A stretch of 64,000 nt of DNA from Fibrobacterota bacterium (GTDB lineage Bacteria > Fibrobacterota > Fibrobacteria > UBA11236): assembly GCA_028287465.1 (NCBI GenBank), contig JAQBPO010000072.1:1-64000 (forward strand), in the 5' to 3' direction. Below are positions 61,053 to 64,000 of the stretch, piece by piece. Made by a program: the position numbers and the translations under genes. Position 1 is the stretch's first letter; the number at the start of each line of letters is the position of its first letter. Under the pieces are notes generated by a model that saw only the letters and a list, made by a program, of their open reading frames with translations, had not been told where the DNA came from and ran no database searches.

Positions 61053-62636
61053 ATGAAAGATCTTCGCATCCTGTTCATCGAAGATTCCCAGGCGGACATG
61101 GAGTTGGCTTCCTGGGAGCTGGAGAAGAACGGTTATACCATTTCCAGGCGCGAACGCGTTCAGACCCGGGTGGACCTCCAGCGAGCCATCCTGGGCGATG
61201 AGTGGGACCTGGCCATAGGCGATTATTCGATGCCCACCTTCAACGGGTTGGATGCCTTGAAAATGGTCCGGGAAATGCGTCCCGATCTCCCCTACATCAT
61301 GGTTTCCGGCACCATCGGCGAGGACATCGCCGTGACAGCCATGAAAGCGGGCGCGAACGATTACCTGATGAAAGATCGGCTTAAACGGCTGGCTTCGGCG
61401 GTGGACCGGGAGATGAGGGAAACGGCCGATCGCAAACGTGCCATCGATTCACTCCGGAAAAGCGAAGAACAACTCCGCCTTGTGCAGCGCATGGAAACCG
61501 TGGGCAGGCTCGCTGGAGGGGTCGCCCATGATTTCAACAACATCCTCTCCGTGGTTTCCGGTTACGCCAACCTCCTGCAGATGAAATTGGCGAAGTCGGG
61601 GTTCGCCCATCGTGAGTTGCTGGAGATCGAAAAGGCCGTGGTCAAGGCGACCGCCCTTGTCCGCCAGCTTTTGACCTTCAGCCGCCGGCAGGTTGTGCAA
61701 CCGCAGATCCTGGACCTCGCCCCCGTGATAAAGGAATCGCTTTCGATGTTGGACCTGGTCGTGGGGGAGGATGTCGTGGTGGAAACGGATCTGAAGCCCG
61801 GCTTGGGCAGGATTCGCGCCGACAGGAGCCAAATCGAACAGATCGTGATGAACCTGGCCATCAATGCCAAGGACTCCATGCCCCGGGGCGGTACCCTATT
61901 CCTTGGCCTGTCGGCGGAGGACCTGGGTCTCGATCATTTCCGCCAAGGCGAAAAGGCGGTTCCCGGCAAGTTCATGACGCTCACGGTCAGGGACACCGGC
62001 TTCGGCATCGCATCGGATATCCTGCCGCGCATCTTCGAACCGTTCTTCACGACCAAAGGGGAGGGACGGGGCACTGGTCTCGGTCTCTCCACCGTATACG
62101 GGATCCTCCAGCAACTCGGCGCTAACGTTCGCGTGGACAGCGCGATCAAGAAAGGAACCTCCTTCACAATCCGCATCCCCTGCGTTTCCGACGCCGTCGG
62201 CGATGATCCCGCCAATTCGAGGCCGGCGTCCCGCTTCCTGGCCAGCAAGGGGGAAACCATCCTCCTGGTCGAGGACGACATGGATCTGCGTAAATTGACA
62301 AAGGATATCCTGGTCCTGGAAGGATATCATGTATTGGAGCCCGCCAATCCGGAGGACGCCCTGGGTTTCGCCCGTTCCCTGGAATTGAAGATCGACCTTC
62401 TCCTCACCGACCTTGTCATGCCCCGCATGAGCGGGAAGGAGTTGGCCGAAGCGACGTTGCAACTGCGCCCGGAGCTCAAGGTCCTGTACATGTCCGGATA
62501 CGCCCCGGATTTCCCTATGCCGGATGCCAGCCTTATCCTGGAGCGCAATTTCCTGGAAAAGCCCTTTACTCCTGCCAAATTACTGCGGAAAGTCAGGGTA
62601 GCACTTGACGCCGAAAGGGTTGAAAAGCAACTTTGA
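61053..62636 (+). CDS. Hybrid receiver-histidine kinase-receiver protein
   Basis: 527 residues: N-terminal REC domain (about 1-125, phospho-acceptor Asp57 in IGDYSMP), a short linker, HisKA with GGVAHDFNNILS (His159) of the HPK4/HDFNN type, HATPase (about 265-375; MNLAINAKDSMP, GTGLGLS), and C-terminal REC (about 405-520, Asp453 in LTDLVMP). No membrane segment and no output domain, so it would relay phosphate to a separate phosphotransfer protein or regulator. The input partner is unknown. Confidence 0.93.
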   Translation: MKDLRILFIEDSQADMELASWELEKNGYTISRRERVQTRVDLQRAILGDEWDLAIGDYSMPTFNGLDALKMVREMRPDLPYIMVSGTIGEDIAVTAMKAGANDYLMKDRLKRLASAVDREMRETADRKRAIDSLRKSEEQLRLVQRMETVGRLAGGVAHDFNNILSVVSGYANLLQMKLAKSGFAHRELLEIEKAVVKATALVRQLLTFSRRQVVQPQILDLAPVIKESLSMLDLVVGEDVVVETDLKPGLGRIRADRSQIEQIVMNLAINAKDSMPRGGTLFLGLSAEDLGLDHFRQGEKAVPGKFMTLTVRDTGFGIASDILPRIFEPFFTTKGEGRGTGLGLSTVYGILQQLGANVRVDSAIKKGTSFTIRIPCVSDAVGDDPANSRPASRFLASKGETILLVEDDMDLRKLTKDILVLEGYHVLEPANPEDALGFARSLELKIDLLLTDLVMPRMSGKELAEATLQLRPELKVLYMSGYAPDFPMPDASLILERNFLEKPFTPAKLLRKVRVALDAERVEKQL

Positions 62637-62662
62637 GGCCGGTTAAAACCGAGTGAGGCGAT

Positions 62663-62698
62663 TCGCTCCGGAGTTGCGAAACAACTCCGCGCTTTCGC
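62663..62698 (+). repeat. REP-like palindrome, first copy before tgt
   Basis: TCGCTC, then CGGAGTTG, a short loop and CAACTCCG, then CGCTTTCGC. Arms CGGAGTTG and CAACTCCG pair across a 5-base loop. Resembles the copies at 62724-62760 and 57417-57456. Confidence 0.6.
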
Positions 62699-62723
62699 AT
62701 GTAAAAATCCAGGTCGTGGCGCT

Positions 62724-62760
62724 TCGCTCCGGAGTGGCCTCGCAACTCCACGTTCAGCGC
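62724..62760 (+). repeat. REP-like palindrome, second copy before tgt
   Basis: Begins TCGCTCCGGAGT and contains GCAACTCCACG, a diverged copy of the element at 62663-62698 in the same orientation, offset by 61 bp. The tgt ATG follows 13 bp later. Confidence 0.55.
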
Positions 62761-62773
62761 ATGTTGGGATTCG

Positions 62774-63910
62774 ATGCCCCCCTTCTTTGAAATCCAATCC
62801 GCTCCGTCCGGATCCAAGGCGCGGGCCGGACTCCTGCGTACCGCCCATGGCGAAATCCCCACCCCGGTATTCATGCCCGTCGGCACGGCCGGGTCGGTCA
62901 AGGCGGTCTCGCCCCGGGGCCTGAAAGAGGCGGGCGCCCGCATCATCCTCGGGAACACCTACCATCTCTATTTGCGGCCGGGCTGCGACCTGATCGAAAA
63001 GGCCGGAGGCTTGCACAAGTTCGCGTCCTGGGACGGAGCCATGCTTACGGACTCCGGCGGATTCCAGGTCTGGAGCCTGGAAACCCTGCGCAAGATCACC
63101 GAGGAAGGCGTGGAGTTCCGGTCCCATATCGACGGCTCCAAGCACTTGTTCACTCCGGAATCCGTGATGCAGGCCCAGAGGAGCATCGGAGCCGACATCA
63201 TCATGGCTTTCGACGAATGCACCCCCTACCCTTCCACGCCGGCTGAAACGGAAAAGTCCCTGCGCTTGACGCAGCGATGGACGGAACGCGCCCTGGAATG
63301 GCTGGCGACCCATCCGCCCCTGCATGGGTACGAACAGCGGTTCTTCGGCATCGTCCAAGGCGGGATGCACAAGGAGGCGCGGGCGAGCGCCATCGAGCAT
63401 ATGCTTCCACTGGATCTTCCCGGAATCGCCCTGGGGGGCCTAAGCGTGGGCGAGCCGGCGGAGATCATGTATGAGGTGGCCGGATTCTGCGCGGACATCC
63501 TCCCGCCGGGGAAACCGCGCTACGTCATGGGCGTGGGAACGCCATCCAACCTGGTCACCTTGGTGGGCCTGGGGATCGACATGTTCGATTGCGTTCTTCC
63601 CACCCGGAACGCCCGCAATGGAACGGTCTTCACATGGGACGGCCCTTTGCACTACAAGGCCGCCCGCCATGCGGCCGAATTGGATGAACCCATAGACCGC
63701 CGTTGTTCCTGCTACACCTGCAGGAATTTCTCGCGCGCCTACCTGCGCCACCTTTTCGTCGCGGGAGAAATCCTGGCCATGGAGCTCGCCAGCCTGCATA
63801 GCATCCACTTCTACCAGGATTTGATGGCGGAATGCCGGAAACAGATCGTGGCGGGGGTATTCGATGCCTGGAGCCGTGAGCTCCTGGCCAGGTGGGCCAA
63901 GCCGGGATAA
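62774..63910 (+). CDS. tgt: Queuine tRNA-ribosyltransferase
   Basis: 378 residues, full length. Active-site aspartates lie in LTDSGGFQVWSL and FDCVLPTRNARNGT; zinc ligands in CSCYTCRNFSRAYLRHLF and the later SLHSIHFY. Tgt exchanges guanine-34 for a queuosine precursor in tRNAs for Asp, Asn, His and Tyr. No other queuosine genes are in view. It converges with a truncated minus-strand frame at the right edge. Confidence 0.97.
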   Translation: MPPFFEIQSAPSGSKARAGLLRTAHGEIPTPVFMPVGTAGSVKAVSPRGLKEAGARIILGNTYHLYLRPGCDLIEKAGGLHKFASWDGAMLTDSGGFQVWSLETLRKITEEGVEFRSHIDGSKHLFTPESVMQAQRSIGADIIMAFDECTPYPSTPAETEKSLRLTQRWTERALEWLATHPPLHGYEQRFFGIVQGGMHKEARASAIEHMLPLDLPGIALGGLSVGEPAEIMYEVAGFCADILPPGKPRYVMGVGTPSNLVTLVGLGIDMFDCVLPTRNARNGTVFTWDGPLHYKAARHAAELDEPIDRRCSCYTCRNFSRAYLRHLFVAGEILAMELASLHSIHFYQDLMAECRKQIVAGVFDAWSRELLARWAKPG

Positions 63911-64000
63911 TCAGGATCCGGTCGGACCCGGACCGTCGATCCCGGCCGACCCGTCGAAACGGCCGAAGGTCTCGTTAACCTTCAACAATCCCTCGAAAAG
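63911..64000 (-). CDS. 3' end of a gene entering from the right edge, possible
   Basis: The minus strand is open from the window edge to a TGA at 63913-63911, encoding LFEGLLKVNETFGRFDG and a Gly/Pro-rich tail ending TGS. It abuts tgt without a gap. Only 29 residues are visible, so no family can be given and it may not be real. Confidence 0.35.
   Translation of the reverse strand, partial: LFEGLLKVNETFGRFDGSAGIDGPGPTGS

Overview
The window reads as a high-GC chromosomal segment of a flagellated, pilus-bearing diderm (Gram-negative-type) bacterium. Outer-membrane life is indicated by a C-terminal beta-barrel protein, an MlaE/MlaF lipid-transport pair, TlpA-like lipoprotein thioredoxin and a queuine tRNA-ribosyltransferase. 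Type IV pilus ATPases, a gliding-type (GldA/F/G) ABC system, FlgM/flagellin, SpoVG, and an rpoZ-coaBC linkage together suggest a Fibrobacterota or other FCB-group member; this lineage is inference from gene content only.

Layout. 1-6 kb: a truncated beta-barrel protein converging on a three-gene minus operon (M3 oligopeptidase, M20 dipeptidase, FAD-dependent amino-acid oxidase). 6-12 kb: prfC, a large uncharacterised enzyme-like protein, and an exported TPR protein. 11.6-16.6 kb (minus): leuC-leuD-M24 peptidase-degenerate receiver, and a TlpA-like lipoprotein. 16.7-23.3 kb (plus): pilB-pilT-pilC, a PilS/NtrB-like kinase, a STAS protein and flgM, the last with its own sigma-28-type promoter. 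23.5-29.9 kb: a His-rich exported protein, two SpoVG-family genes, comM, a HAD phosphatase, a flagellin (also with a sigma-28-type promoter) and tmRNA. 30-34.6 kb: gldA-gldF-gldG-DUF4340. 34.6-40.3 kb (minus): the complete pyruvate dehydrogenase operon with a lipoate ligase. 40.5-47.6 kb: an accessory stretch with a flavin-reductase-like protein, a PHP-domain protein, small proteins, an AT-rich gap carrying a near-perfect parS-like palindrome, an ERF-type recombinase, and a coiled-coil/TPR pair. 47.8-52.5 kb: tRNA-Gln, two tiny ATGA-coupled ORFs, a heterodimeric ABC exporter, tRNA-Ser. 52.5-64 kb: rpoZ, coaBC-UDG-dnaB (ATGA-coupled), mlaE/mlaF, a PRC-barrel/DUF2382 stress protein, radA, a REC-kinase-REC hybrid and tgt.

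The genes are mostly housekeeping, but several non-coding patterns stand out: a 38-bp tandem repeat made of overlapping 13-codon mini-ORFs after pilC, a 10-bp-phased TTCACC array before spoVG, a small family of REP-like palindromes, a parS-like site, an unusual tmRNA tag ending YAMAA, and two genes whose best start codons are non-canonical.
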